A stretch of DNA of 27,383 nucleotides from an uncultured Oscillibacter sp. (GCA_947245315.1 CAMXNV010000005.1:1-27383), one strand, 5' to 3'; positions 7,979-16,547 are shown, counted from the first letter of the stretch. A program made the numbers and translations. Notes: generated by a model from the letters alone, not told the origin.

Positions 7979-8476
7979 ATGGCATTGCGTAAAATCGTGG
8001 AGCAGGGAGAGGACTGCCTGAACAAGGTCTGCCGCCCGGTGACGGAGTTCAACCCCCGCCTGCACACGCTGATGGACGACCTGGTGGAGACCCTGGCCGA
8101 GGCCGGGGGCGCGGGCCTGGCGGCCCCCCAGGTGGGCGTCCTCCGGCGGGCCTGTGTCGTGATGGACGAGGAGACGGAGGAGTACATTGAGCTGGTGAAC
8201 CCGGAGATCGTCGCCCAGAGCGGGGAGCAGACCGGCCCGGAGGGCTGCCTCAGCGTCCCCGGGAAGTGGGGGCTGGTGACCCGGCCCAGCTACGTCCGGG
8301 TCCGGGCCCAGGACCGGGACGGCGACTGGTTCGAGATCGAGGGAGAGGGCCTGATGGCCCGGTGCTACTGCCACGAGCTGGAGCACCTGGACGGCCACCT
8401 CTACACGGAGCACATCGACCGCTTCCTCACCGACGAGGAAGTGGAGGAGTATTTCAGCCAGGAGGACGAGAACTGA
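7979..8476 (+). CDS. def: peptide deformylase
   Basis: A 165-residue peptide deformylase that removes the formyl group from nascent N-terminal formyl-methionine. The three family motifs are present: GAGLAAPQ at 44-51, EGCLS at 88-92 (C90 is a metal ligand) and HELEH at 132-136 (two His ligands and the catalytic Glu). The ribosome site AGGAGGAG overlaps the priA stop. The TGA overlaps the start of fmt, so the enzyme that removes formyl groups and the one that adds them are co-translated, as in many bacteria. Confidence 0.97.
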   Translation: MALRKIVEQGEDCLNKVCRPVTEFNPRLHTLMDDLVETLAEAGGAGLAAPQVGVLRRACVVMDEETEEYIELVNPEIVAQSGEQTGPEGCLSVPGKWGLVTRPSYVRVRAQDRDGDWFEIEGEGLMARCYCHELEHLDGHLYTEHIDRFLTDEEVEEYFSQEDEN

Positions 8477-9396
8477 TGCGCATTCTCTTCATGGGGACGC
8501 CGGATTTCGCGGTGGCCTCCCTGCGGCGGCTGGTGGAGGACGGCCACGAGCTCTGCGGCGTCCTGACCCAGCCGGACAAGCCCAAAAACCGGGGACATAA
8601 GCTGACGCCAACGCCTGTAAAGGAATATGCCCTTACAAAAAATCTGGCAGTTTACCAGCCCGCCACCCTCCGGGACCCGGCGGCGCTGGAGCTGGTCCGC
8701 TCCCTGGAGCCGGAGCTGATCGCGGTGGCGGCCTATGGGAAGCTGCTGCCGGAGGAGATTTTGAACGTGCCCCCCCGGGGCTGCGTCAACGTGCACTCGT
8801 CCCTGCTGCCCAAGTACCGGGGGGCGGCCCCCATCAACTGGGCGGTGCTGAACGGGGAGACGGAGACCGGCGTCACCATCATGTATATGGCCAAGGAGCT
8901 GGACGCGGGGGACATTATTTTGCAGCGGTCCACTTTCATCGGCGAGACGGAGGACGCCCAGGCCCTCACCCAGCGTCTGGCGGAGCTGGGGGCGGAGGCC
9001 CTGTCCGAGACCGTCGCGGCCCTGGCCAACGGGACGGCGGCGCGCGTTCCCCAGGACCACGAGAAGTACACCTACGCCCCCATGCTGGGGAAGGAGTTGT
9101 CCCCCGTGGACTGGACCCGGCCCGCCCATGCGATCAGCTGTCAGATTCGGGGCCTGATTCCCTGGCCCTGCGCCACAACGGACGTCATCGGCGGCGGGGA
9201 GATGAAGCTCTATGCCGCCCTGGAGACCGGGGAGGCCACCCAGGCGGCCCCCGGCAGCGTCGTGGCGGCGGGGAAGCAGGGCATCGACGTCGCCTGTGGC
9301 GACGGCCGGGTTCTCCGGATCACGGAGCTCCAGGCCAAGGGCGGGAAACGCATGACCGCCGGAGCTTATTTATTGGGACATCCCATTCAACGCTAA
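8476..9396 (+). CDS. fmt: methionyl-tRNA formyltransferase
   Basis: A 306-residue formyltransferase that loads a formyl group from 10-formyl-tetrahydrofolate onto Met-tRNA(i). The catalytic region shows N105, H107 and the loop SLLPKYRGAAPI, with D143 in ELDAGD. The C-terminal OB-like tRNA-binding domain includes the segment IRGLIPWPCA. ATG 8476 overlaps the def stop (TGATG); an in-frame start further upstream in def would lack the family N-terminus RILFMGTPDFA. Length is typical. Confidence 0.97.
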   Translation: MRILFMGTPDFAVASLRRLVEDGHELCGVLTQPDKPKNRGHKLTPTPVKEYALTKNLAVYQPATLRDPAALELVRSLEPELIAVAAYGKLLPEEILNVPPRGCVNVHSSLLPKYRGAAPINWAVLNGETETGVTIMYMAKELDAGDIILQRSTFIGETEDAQALTQRLAELGAEALSETVAALANGTAARVPQDHEKYTYAPMLGKELSPVDWTRPAHAISCQIRGLIPWPCATTDVIGGGEMKLYAALETGEATQAAPGSVVAAGKQGIDVACGDGRVLRITELQAKGGKRMTAGAYLLGHPIQR

Positions 9397-9411
9397 AATT
9401 CGAGGGTGCTT

Positions 9412-10155
9412 ATGCCTTATTATTATGGTGGCTACGGAGATTTCCTGGCCAATAACCTCTATTTCCTTCTGCTGATTCCGGTGATGATCCTGTCCCTCTG
9501 GGCCCAGGCCCAGGTCAGCGGCAATTTCAATAAGTACAGCAAGGTCTCCAACCGCCGCCGCCTCACCGGCGCCCAGGCGGCGGAGGCGGTGCTCCGGGCC
9601 AACGGGGTCTATGATGTGACCATCACCTCCACCTGGGGCAAGCTGACGGACCACTACGACCCCCGGGACAACACCATCTACCTCTCCCAGGCCGTCTACG
9701 GCTCCGCCACCGTGGCGGCGGTGGGCGTGGCGGCCCACGAGGCGGGCCACGCCGTCCAGTACGCCGTGGGCTACGCCCCCATCCGGCTGCGGAACGCCAT
9801 CGTGCCCATGACGAACCTGGGCTCCCGCTGCTCCATGATCCTGCTGTTCATCGGCCTGTTCCTGTACAGCCAGAGCCTGTTCCTGATCGGCATTCTCCTC
9901 TTCTCCCTGACCACCTTCTTCCAGCTGGTCACCCTGCCGGTGGAGTTCAACGCCTCCCGCCGGGCCCTGGAGACCCTGGAGGACCGGGGGCTCCTGGACG
10001 GGGACGAGCTGCCGGGGGCCCGGAAGGTCCTCCGGGCGGCGGCCCTGACCTATGTGGCGGCCCTGCTGATGTCCGCCTTGCAGTTGCTGCGCTATGTGCT
10101 GATCTTCCTGGGCCGCTCCAATCAGGGCGACCGCCGGGGCGGAGGGCGGAGATGA
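9412..10155 (+). CDS. membrane zinc metallopeptidase (YugP-like)
   Basis: A 247-residue membrane protein of the neutral zinc metallopeptidase family typified by YugP. HEAGH at 109-113 supplies two zinc-ligand histidines and the catalytic Glu; LPVEFNASRRAL near 175-186 is the likely third-ligand region. Hydrophobic segments lie at about 15-35, 134-154, 156-175 and 216-236. The substrate is unknown. The start is ATG 9412, just after CGAGGG; GTG 9406 is an alternative. The stop overlaps the rsmB start (ATGA). In B. subtilis this gene is not between fmt and rsmB, so its place here is a clostridial arrangement. Confidence 0.9.
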   Translation: MPYYYGGYGDFLANNLYFLLLIPVMILSLWAQAQVSGNFNKYSKVSNRRRLTGAQAAEAVLRANGVYDVTITSTWGKLTDHYDPRDNTIYLSQAVYGSATVAAVGVAAHEAGHAVQYAVGYAPIRLRNAIVPMTNLGSRCSMILLFIGLFLYSQSLFLIGILLFSLTTFFQLVTLPVEFNASRRALETLEDRGLLDGDELPGARKVLRAAALTYVAALLMSALQLLRYVLIFLGRSNQGDRRGGGRR

Positions 10156-11468
10156 GCGCCCGGAAGGGGGCGCTGGAGGTCCTAACTGCCTGCCGCACCC
10201 GGGGGGCCTGGGCGGACGCCGTCCTGGGCTCCCATTTAAAGGGACTCGCCCCTGCCGATGCGGGGCTGTGCAGCCGGATCGCCTACGGCGTCCTTCAAAA
10301 CGAGCCCCTGCTGGACTTCTACCTGGCCCAGTTCTGCTCCCAGCGGCTGGACCACCTCCAGCCGCCCCTGGCGGACATTCTGCGGATCGGGGCCTATCAG
10401 ATTCTGTTTTTGGACCGGGTGCCGGACAGCGCCGCCGTCCACACCTCGGTGGAGCTGGCCAAGGAAGCCGGCAGGGGACAGGCGGCGGGATTGGTGAACG
10501 CCGTCCTCCGGCGGCTCTGCCGGGAGAAGGAGAACTTGCCCCCGATTCCCGACCGGGACGAGGGGAAGTACCTCTCCATTCGCTACAGCCATCCCAAGTG
10601 GCTGGTGAAGCGGCTGCTGGCCCTGCTGGGCCGGGAGGGGACCGAGGCCTTTCTGGCCGCCGGGAATTCCCTGCCGCCCCTGGCTGCCCAGGTGAACACC
10701 TGCCGCTTTTCCACAGACGAGGCGGCGGCCCTGCTGGAGAAGGAGGGGATTCCGGCGGAGCGGCACCCCTGGCTGCCGGACTGTCTGCTGCTCCGGGAGA
10801 CGGGGAGCCTGGAGGGGCTCCGGGCCTTCCGGGAGGGGGCCCTCTATATTCAGGACCCGGCGGCCCGCCTGGCGGTGCTGGCGGGGGAGCCCCAACCGGG
10901 GGACCGGGTGCTGGATGTCTGCGCCGCCCCCGGCGGCAAGTCCTTCGCCGCCGCTATGGCTATGGGGGACCGGGGGGAGATTCTCTCCTGCGACCTCCAC
11001 GAGAACAAGCTCAAGCGGATCCGGGAGGGGGCGGACCGGCTGGGCCTCCATTCCATCCGGACCGAGGCCGCCGACGGGCGGGCCTTCCGGGAGGTGTGGG
11101 GGGACGCCTTTGACCTGGTGCTGGTGGACGCTCCCTGTTCCGGCCTGGGCATCCTGCGGAAGAAGCCGGACATCCGCCGGAAGCGGGCCGACGACCTCTT
11201 CGCCCTGCCGGTGATCCAGAGCGCCATCTTGGAAAACGCCGCCCGCTACGTCCGCCCCGGCGGAACCCTGCTCTACTCCACTTGCACCATTCTCCCTGAG
11301 GAGAACGAGGAGGTAACGGCGGCCTTCCTGGGGCTCCACCCGGAGTTTTCCCGGGAAAGGTTTTCCCTGCCGGGCCCCGTTGGAACAGTGGAGGGCCAGG
11401 TGACCCTCTGGCCCCACCTCCACGATACCGACGGATTTTACATCTGCCGCATGACGCGGCGCATTTGA
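10152..11468 (+). CDS. rsmB: 16S rRNA (cytosine-967-C5) methyltransferase
   Basis: A 438-residue RsmB: an N-terminal NusB-like RNA-binding domain (about 1-135) joined to a SAM-dependent RNA m5C methyltransferase. VLDVCAAPGGK at 253-263 is the SAM-binding motif. The two catalytic-site cysteines are C329 in DAPCSGLG and C378 in STCT. It methylates C967 (E. coli numbering) of 16S rRNA. The start overlaps the metallopeptidase stop, and the stop lies 8 bases before the rlmN start. Both size and place next to fmt and rlmN fit the Firmicutes pattern. Confidence 0.96.
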   Translation: MSARKGALEVLTACRTRGAWADAVLGSHLKGLAPADAGLCSRIAYGVLQNEPLLDFYLAQFCSQRLDHLQPPLADILRIGAYQILFLDRVPDSAAVHTSVELAKEAGRGQAAGLVNAVLRRLCREKENLPPIPDRDEGKYLSIRYSHPKWLVKRLLALLGREGTEAFLAAGNSLPPLAAQVNTCRFSTDEAAALLEKEGIPAERHPWLPDCLLLRETGSLEGLRAFREGALYIQDPAARLAVLAGEPQPGDRVLDVCAAPGGKSFAAAMAMGDRGEILSCDLHENKLKRIREGADRLGLHSIRTEAADGRAFREVWGDAFDLVLVDAPCSGLGILRKKPDIRRKRADDLFALPVIQSAILENAARYVRPGGTLLYSTCTILPEENEEVTAAFLGLHPEFSRERFSLPGPVGTVEGQVTLWPHLHDTDGFYICRMTRRI

Positions 11469-11476
11469 GGCGAACC

Positions 11477-12508
11477 ATGACCGATATCAAATCCATGACC
11501 CTCCCGGAGCTGCGGGACTTTCTCCAGAGCATGGGGGAGCCCGCTTTCCGGGGGAAGCAGGTCTTCTCCTGGCTCAGCCGGGGCGTTGGCTCTTTTGATG
11601 AGATGTCGAACCTGCCCCTGTCCCTGCGGGAGCGCTTGAAAGAAACTTGCTCGCTTACCGTTCCGTCGGTGGCCCGAAAACAGGTCTCCGCTAAGGACGG
11701 GACCATCAAATACCTCTGGGAGCTGGCGGACGGGAACCGCATTGAGTCCGTGCTGATGCGCTACCACCACGGCAACACGGTGTGCGTCTCCTCCCAGGTG
11801 GGCTGCCGGATGGGCTGCGCCTTCTGCGCGTCCACCATCGCCGGGAAGGTCCGGGACCTGACCCCGGGGGAGATTCTGGACCAGGTGATCTTCACCCGGA
11901 AGGACGCCGGGGCGCCCGTCTCCAACATCGTGCTGATGGGCATCGGGGAACCTATGGACAACCTGGACAACGTGCTGAAATTCCTGGAGCTGGTGAACCA
12001 CCCCGACGGGCTGAACATCGGGATGCGGCACATCTCCCTCTCCACCTGCGGCGTGCTCCCAGGCATCCGCCGCCTGGCGGAGCTGGCCCCCCAGCTGACG
12101 CTGTCCGTCTCCCTCCACGCGCCGGACAGCGAGACCCGCTCCCGGCTGATGCCCATCAACCGGGCCTATGACGTGGAGGAGCTGTTTTCCGCCTGTCACG
12201 ACTATTTTGAGAAGACCGGGCGGCGGATTTCCTTTGAGTACGCCATGATCGACGGCGTGAACGACCGGGACTGGCAGGCGGACCTCATCGCCAAGCGGCT
12301 GCGGGGGATGCCCGGCCACGTGAACCTGATCCCGCTGAACGACGTGGCGGAGAGCCCCTTCCGGCCCTCCCGCCGGACGGCGGCCTTTCAAAAACGTCTG
12401 GAATCTCATGGCCTCACCGCCACCGTGCGGCGAAGCCTGGGTGGAGATATAGACGCCGCCTGCGGCCAGCTCCGCAGGAAGGCAGAGAAAGGGGAGGACT
12501 CCCAATGA
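11477..12508 (+). CDS. rlmN: 23S rRNA/tRNA adenine-C2 methyltransferase
   Basis: A 343-residue radical SAM enzyme that methylates C2 of A2503 in 23S rRNA and A37 of some tRNAs. The 4Fe-4S ligands are C110, C114 and C117 (GCRMGCAFCAST). The mechanistic cysteine near the C-terminus is C329 in AACGQLRR. GIGEPMDN and SVSLHAP are further family blocks. ATG 11477 is preceded by TGAGG at suitable spacing, so I prefer it over the in-frame TTG 11465, which lies inside the rsmB end. The TGA overlaps the prpC start. Confidence 0.96.
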   Translation: MTDIKSMTLPELRDFLQSMGEPAFRGKQVFSWLSRGVGSFDEMSNLPLSLRERLKETCSLTVPSVARKQVSAKDGTIKYLWELADGNRIESVLMRYHHGNTVCVSSQVGCRMGCAFCASTIAGKVRDLTPGEILDQVIFTRKDAGAPVSNIVLMGIGEPMDNLDNVLKFLELVNHPDGLNIGMRHISLSTCGVLPGIRRLAELAPQLTLSVSLHAPDSETRSRLMPINRAYDVEELFSACHDYFEKTGRRISFEYAMIDGVNDRDWQADLIAKRLRGMPGHVNLIPLNDVAESPFRPSRRTAAFQKRLESHGLTATVRRSLGGDIDAACGQLRRKAEKGEDSQ

Positions 12509-13236
12509 CAAACATATGGAGCATGACGGACACCGGCCTTGTCCGCAGGGAAAATCAGGACGCCTACGCGGTGAAAACCGTCTGCGGCCACACCATCTGC
12601 GTGGTCTGCGACGGCATGGGCGGCTCCGCCGGCGGGAAGCTGGCCAGCCGCCTGGCGGTGGACACCTTTGTGGCGGAGATGGAGAAGCGCCTGTCGCCGG
12701 GCGCCCCGGCGGACCGGATTCGGGAGGCCACGGTGGTGTCGGTGGCCTTGGCCAACCGCGCTGTGCGGGAGGCCGCCCGGTCCTCGCTGGAGTATCAGAA
12801 TATGGGCACCACCCTGGTGTCCGCCGTCTCCTTTGACGGCGGCGCGGTGATCTCCAACGTGGGGGACAGCCGGGCCTATCACATCACCCGGGACCGGATC
12901 GTCCAGGTGACCCGGGACCACTCCCTGGTGGAGCACATGGTGGAGCGGGGGGACATCACCGCCGAGGAGGCCCGCCGCCACCCCAACCGGAATTTGATCA
13001 CCCGGGCCCTGGGCCCGGACGTGGACCCGGAGTGCGACTGCTACATCTGCCAGCTTCTGGAGGGGGACTACCTGCTCCTTTGCACCGACGGGCTGGTCAA
13101 CACGGTGACGGACGAGGAGATCCTCCGGGAGGTCCTCCACGGCGATCCGGGCACCTGCATGGACCGGCTGCTGGCCCTTTCCAAGAGCCGGGGCGCGTCG
13201 GACAACGTCACCGTGATTCTCGCGAGAAACCTGTAA
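12505..13236 (+). CDS. prpC: PP2C-type Ser/Thr protein phosphatase
   Basis: A 243-residue metal-dependent phosphatase of the bacterial Stp/PrpC group. Metal-binding and core motifs are present: RRENQDA (15-20 region), DGMGG at 36-40, a GTTLV block, NVGDSRAY, CTDGL and SDNVTVIL. It reverses phosphorylation by the PASTA kinase encoded directly downstream; the pair controls cell-wall metabolism and growth in Firmicutes. The start overlaps the rlmN stop (ATGA). Length is normal. Confidence 0.96.
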   Translation: MTNIWSMTDTGLVRRENQDAYAVKTVCGHTICVVCDGMGGSAGGKLASRLAVDTFVAEMEKRLSPGAPADRIREATVVSVALANRAVREAARSSLEYQNMGTTLVSAVSFDGGAVISNVGDSRAYHITRDRIVQVTRDHSLVEHMVERGDITAEEARRHPNRNLITRALGPDVDPECDCYICQLLEGDYLLLCTDGLVNTVTDEEILREVLHGDPGTCMDRLLALSKSRGASDNVTVILARNL

Positions 13237-13251
13237 GGAGGGAGGAGCTGT

Positions 13252-15249
13252 ATGGATCAGTACATCGGAAAGATGCTGGACAACCGCTATGAAATCCTGG
13301 AACGCATCGGCACCGGGGGCATGGCGGTGGTCTATAAAGCAAAATGCCACCGGCTCAACCGCCTGGTCGCCTTAAAGATATTGAAGAGCGATTTGGCCCA
13401 GGACGAGGACTTCCGCCGCCGCTTCAACGCGGAGTCCCAGGCCGTCGCCCAGCTGTCCCACCCCAACATTGTCTCGGTCTACGACGTAAGCCGGGGAGGA
13501 GACACCGAGTATATCGTCATGGAGCTCATCGACGGTATTACCCTGAAACAGTACATGGAGAAGCGGGGCCAGCTGAACTGGCGGGAGTCCCTGCACTTCA
13601 TCACCCAGATCATGCGGGGCCTCAGCCACGCCCACAGCCGGGGCATCGTCCACCGGGACATCAAGCCCCAGAATGTGATGGTCCTCCGGGACGGCAGCGT
13701 CAAGGTGGCCGACTTCGGCATCGCCTGCCTGGAGAACTCCGCCCAGACCCTGACCCAGGAGGCCCTGGGCTCCGTCCACTACATCTCGCCGGAGCAGGCC
13801 AGGGGAGAGCGGACCGACGCCCGCAGCGACATCTACTCCGCTGGCGTGGTGATGTACGAGATGCTCACCGGGCGGCTGCCCTTCGAGGGGGACTCCGCCG
13901 TGTCCGTGGCCATCCAGCACCTCAGCGCCGTGCCCCTGTCTCCCCGGGAGCTGAATCCGGAGATTCCGCCCCAGCTGGAGCTGATCTGCATGAAGGCCAT
14001 GACCCCGGACCTGAGCCGCCGCTACGCCTCCGCCGACGCCATGATCGCCGATCTGGAGGATTTCCGGAAGAACCCCAGCATCAATCTGGACTTTACCATG
14101 GTGGACCTCCGGCCGGAGGAGCCGGCGGAACCCACCCAGCCCATCCGCACCTATGACCGGACCCTCCACCCCACGCCCAAGACCCCGAAGCGGGAGCCGG
14201 AGCGGGTCCGGGAGCGCCGCCGGGACTATGAGGACGACTACGAGCCCCCCCGCCGGGGCGGCGGCGGCGTCACGGTGCTGCTGGGTGTGGCGATTGTGCT
14301 GGCCCTGGCCCTGGCGGTGGTGCTGTTCCGCATGGTCTCCGACTCCCTTGCCCAGCAGCAGGCGGAGCCTCAGTCCTACGTGGTGCCCCCCGTGCTGGGC
14401 TACACGCCGGAGCAGGCCGCCGAGATGGAGGGAGTGAAGGATGTCTTCACCCTGGATATCAAGGAGGCGAGCGAGTTCAGCGAGTACGCCGTGGGCACCA
14501 TCGCCCGGCAGAATCCCACCCCGGGCAGCTTCCGCAAGGGGGACAATCTGGTCATCGAGGTCTGGCTCAGCGCCGGGGAGGACACCGGGGAGATGCTGGA
14601 CGTGACCAACAAGACCGAGGCCCAGGCCAAGGTGCTACTGAAGAGCCTGAAGGAAAAATATGAGCTGGAGATCATAGCCGACGAGGCGGAAATGGAATTC
14701 AACGACGAGATCACGGAGGGATACATCATCCGGAGCGAGCCCGCCGAGGGGGAGACCCTGAAAAAAGGCGACGTCATCCGCCTGATTATCAGCAAGGGCC
14801 CGGAGAAGAAGCCGGTGGCGGTGCCGGACTTCGTGGGCCACCAGATCGACGAGGTGCTGCGCTCCCTGGTGGATCCCTGGCACCTGACCTGCACCAATGC
14901 GGATATAGAATATGTGGAAAGCGAGGCGGAGCCCAACAGCGTCATCTGGCAGAGCATCGAAAAAAATACCATGGTAAACGAATGGGACACCATCCAGTTC
15001 AAGGTCAGCAAGGGGGTCACCATCACCGAGCGGGAGATTTATCTGAATCTGCCCCAGGACGACCGCACCACCGTACAGGTGGACGTGTACGTGGGCGACG
15101 AGGAAAATCCCCAGTTCACCGAGCGGGTCAGCTGCGCGGACGGAACGGTCCGCGTGTACCCGCTGCGGGGCCACGGCACGCAGACCATCAAGGTCAAATT
15201 CGACGGCGTCCTGGACCAGAGCCAAATCCAAGAGCTGCAATTCGACTGA
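13252..15249 (+). CDS. prkC: PASTA-domain Ser/Thr protein kinase
   Basis: A 665-residue membrane kinase. The cytoplasmic kinase domain (about 1-275) has the glycine loop GTGGMAVVYKA, Lys42, the catalytic HRDIKPQN at 134-141 and DFG at 154-156. A charged, proline-rich juxtamembrane linker leads to a membrane span at about 340-361. Outside are three PASTA repeats (about 374-445, 446-519, 520-590), which in relatives bind muropeptides or lipid II, and a further beta-rich tail of about 75 residues. In spore formers PrkC can trigger germination in response to peptidoglycan fragments. AAGGAGGGAGGAG precedes the ATG. It sits between prpC and rsgA as in B. subtilis. Confidence 0.96.
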   Translation: MDQYIGKMLDNRYEILERIGTGGMAVVYKAKCHRLNRLVALKILKSDLAQDEDFRRRFNAESQAVAQLSHPNIVSVYDVSRGGDTEYIVMELIDGITLKQYMEKRGQLNWRESLHFITQIMRGLSHAHSRGIVHRDIKPQNVMVLRDGSVKVADFGIACLENSAQTLTQEALGSVHYISPEQARGERTDARSDIYSAGVVMYEMLTGRLPFEGDSAVSVAIQHLSAVPLSPRELNPEIPPQLELICMKAMTPDLSRRYASADAMIADLEDFRKNPSINLDFTMVDLRPEEPAEPTQPIRTYDRTLHPTPKTPKREPERVRERRRDYEDDYEPPRRGGGGVTVLLGVAIVLALALAVVLFRMVSDSLAQQQAEPQSYVVPPVLGYTPEQAAEMEGVKDVFTLDIKEASEFSEYAVGTIARQNPTPGSFRKGDNLVIEVWLSAGEDTGEMLDVTNKTEAQAKVLLKSLKEKYELEIIADEAEMEFNDEITEGYIIRSEPAEGETLKKGDVIRLIISKGPEKKPVAVPDFVGHQIDEVLRSLVDPWHLTCTNADIEYVESEAEPNSVIWQSIEKNTMVNEWDTIQFKVSKGVTITEREIYLNLPQDDRTTVQVDVYVGDEENPQFTERVSCADGTVRVYPLRGHGTQTIKVKFDGVLDQSQIQELQFD

Positions 15250-15250
15250 T

Positions 15251-16135
15251 ATGACGGGACGCATTCAAAAAGCCCTCAGCGGCTTCTACTACGTGGACAC
15301 CGGCGAGGCGGTCCTGCGCTGCCGGGCCAGGGGGAAATTCCGGAAGGAGGGAATTTCCCCCCTGGTGGGGGACCGGGTGGAGGTCCGGGAGCTGGGCGGC
15401 GGAGAGGGATTTGTGGAGCGGATCCTGCCCCGGCGAAACGCCTTCTCCCGGCCCGCCGTGGCCAACATCGACCAGCTGGTGGTCATCGCCTCCAACGCCA
15501 TCCCCAGGACGGACCCCTTCCTCATTGACCGGGTGGCCGCCATCGCCGCCCTGAAGGACTGCGCCGTGGCGGTGGTGCTGAACAAGTGCGACCTGGACCC
15601 GGCGGACGGCCTCTATGGCATTTACCACGCCTCCGGCTTTCCCACCCTGCGGGTCAGCGCGGAGACCGGGGAGGGAATGGAGGATTTGAAGGCCCTGATT
15701 GCTGGAAAGTTATCTGCCTTTACAGGCAACTCCGGCGTAGGGAAATCCAGCATTTTGAACGCCCTGGACCCGGCGTTTCACCTGGAGGTGGGGGAGGTCA
15801 GCGCCGCCCTGGGCCGGGGGCGCCACACCACCCGGCATGTGGAGCTCCACCGCCTCTCCTGCGGGGCGGAGGTGGTGGACACCCCGGGCTTTTCCTCCTT
15901 CGACGCCGAGGAATTGGACTGGGAATTGAAGCGCCGCCTGCCGGAGACCTTTTTGGAGTTTGCCCCCTATCTGGGGAACTGCCGCTTCGTGGGGTGCAGC
16001 CACACCCGGGAGAAGGGCTGCGCCGTGCTGGAGGCCCTCCGCCGGGGGGAGCTTCAAAAAAGCCGCCATGCCAGCTATCTGCGGCTCTACGAGGAGCTGA
16101 AACCCCTTCGGGACTGGCAGGAGAAAAACAAATAG
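15251..16135 (+). CDS. rsgA: ribosome small-subunit GTPase A
   Basis: A 294-residue circularly permuted GTPase (RsgA/CpgA/YjeQ) that checks late 30S maturation. The G motifs occur in permuted order: NKCD at 111-114 (G4) comes before GNSGVGKSS at 159-167 (G1) and DTPG at 210-213 (G3). An N-terminal OB fold and a C-terminal zinc knuckle (C244, C249, H251, C257) complete the family layout. The ATG lies one base after the prkC stop. In B. subtilis rpe and thiN follow; here a terminator follows instead. Confidence 0.97.
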   Translation: MTGRIQKALSGFYYVDTGEAVLRCRARGKFRKEGISPLVGDRVEVRELGGGEGFVERILPRRNAFSRPAVANIDQLVVIASNAIPRTDPFLIDRVAAIAALKDCAVAVVLNKCDLDPADGLYGIYHASGFPTLRVSAETGEGMEDLKALIAGKLSAFTGNSGVGKSSILNALDPAFHLEVGEVSAALGRGRHTTRHVELHRLSCGAEVVDTPGFSSFDAEELDWELKRRLPETFLEFAPYLGNCRFVGCSHTREKGCAVLEALRRGELQKSRHASYLRLYEELKPLRDWQEKNK

Positions 16136-16146
16136 GGTCCTTTTGG

Positions 16147-16175
16147 AAACGCCGTCCTTCCGGGACGGCGTTTTT
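16147..16175 (+). terminator. Rho-independent terminator after rsgA
   Basis: A perfect 11-bp stem, AAACGCCGTCC (16147-16157) with GGACGGCGTTT (16163-16173), has a 5-base loop and runs into TTTTT. It ends the long housekeeping block and isolates it from the sporulation genes downstream. Confidence 0.92.
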
Positions 16176-16197
16176 CTTGAAAAGGGGCCGTCCCCCA

Positions 16198-16227
16198 GGC
16201 ACCGGCGGGGCCCCTCCCGTATATACT
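16198..16227 (+). promoter_or_regulatory. possible promoter for the 52-codon ORF and spoVM
   Basis: TATATACT at 16220-16227 lies 14 bases downstream of GGCACCGG at 16198-16205. The spacing equals that of the two clearer sigma-E-like promoters in this window, and the -10 resembles CATAnAnT, but the -35 matches only in GGCA. A sigma-A reading (TATACT at 16222-16227) lacks a good -35. Weak call, made because no better promoter is visible before spoVM. Confidence 0.35.
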
Positions 16228-16255
16228 GAGACAGAGGGAAAGGAGGCGTGACGCA

Positions 16256-16414
16256 ATGTGCTGTGGAAACGGCGGCGGCGGCCGTCTGCTGGGAATCTGC
16301 GCCGTGGCCCTGGGAGCGGGGATTTTGATCGCCGCCATCTTCCCGGTGGGGGTGCTGATGTTCCTGGTAGCTTTTCTGCTGATCGGCTGCGGATGCGCCT
16401 GCTGCCGCCGGTGA
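16256..16414 (+). CDS. small cysteine-capped membrane peptide next to spoVM
   Basis: A 52-residue ORF with a strong ribosome site, AGGAGG at 16241-16246, 9 bases before ATG 16256. It starts MCCGNGGGG, has a hydrophobic body from about residue 11 to 44 with several glycines (one long or two short membrane segments), and ends with a CGCACCRR cluster. Seven cysteines lie outside or at the edges of the hydrophobic part. I do not recognise a named family. The site between the rsgA terminator and spoVM suggests co-transcription with spoVM and perhaps a sporulation role, which is inference. Confidence 0.72.
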   Translation: MCCGNGGGGRLLGICAVALGAGILIAAIFPVGVLMFLVAFLLIGCGCACCRR

Positions 16415-16478
16415 GGGCGGCCCGGTTCCGCGGAGACGGCGGAGGGACCCGCGATTTGAGACAGGGAGGAGGCGCTGT

Positions 16479-16547
16479 ATGAACATCGTGGTTTGGAAGT
16501 CCCCCAAAATGCTTCGGGGCATTCTGAAGAAGCTCTTTAAGGTCTGA
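16479..16547 (+). CDS. spoVM: stage V sporulation protein M
   Basis: A 22-codon ORF, too short for usual gene finders. Aligned with B. subtilis SpoVM (26 residues) it keeps M1, K7, P9, K10, L12, G14 and I15 in register. SpoVM is an amphipathic helix that settles on the convex forespore membrane, recruits SpoIVA and inhibits the protease FtsH. The ribosome site GGAGGAGG (16465-16472) lies 6 bases before ATG 16479. The position agrees too: in B. subtilis spoVM follows prpC-prkC-cpgA-rpe-thiN, and here it follows prpC-prkC-rsgA. The C-terminus is a few residues shorter than in B. subtilis and ends LKKLFKV. Confidence 0.9.
   Translation: MNIVVWKSPKMLRGILKKLFKV

Noticed and set aside
5228..8413. 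1061-codon open frame on the minus strand opposite priA, rpoZ and def
   Set aside because: It is the antisense shadow of GC-rich genes: Pro/Gly/Arg/Gln-rich with no recognisable motif, while the + strand holds complete conserved proteins.
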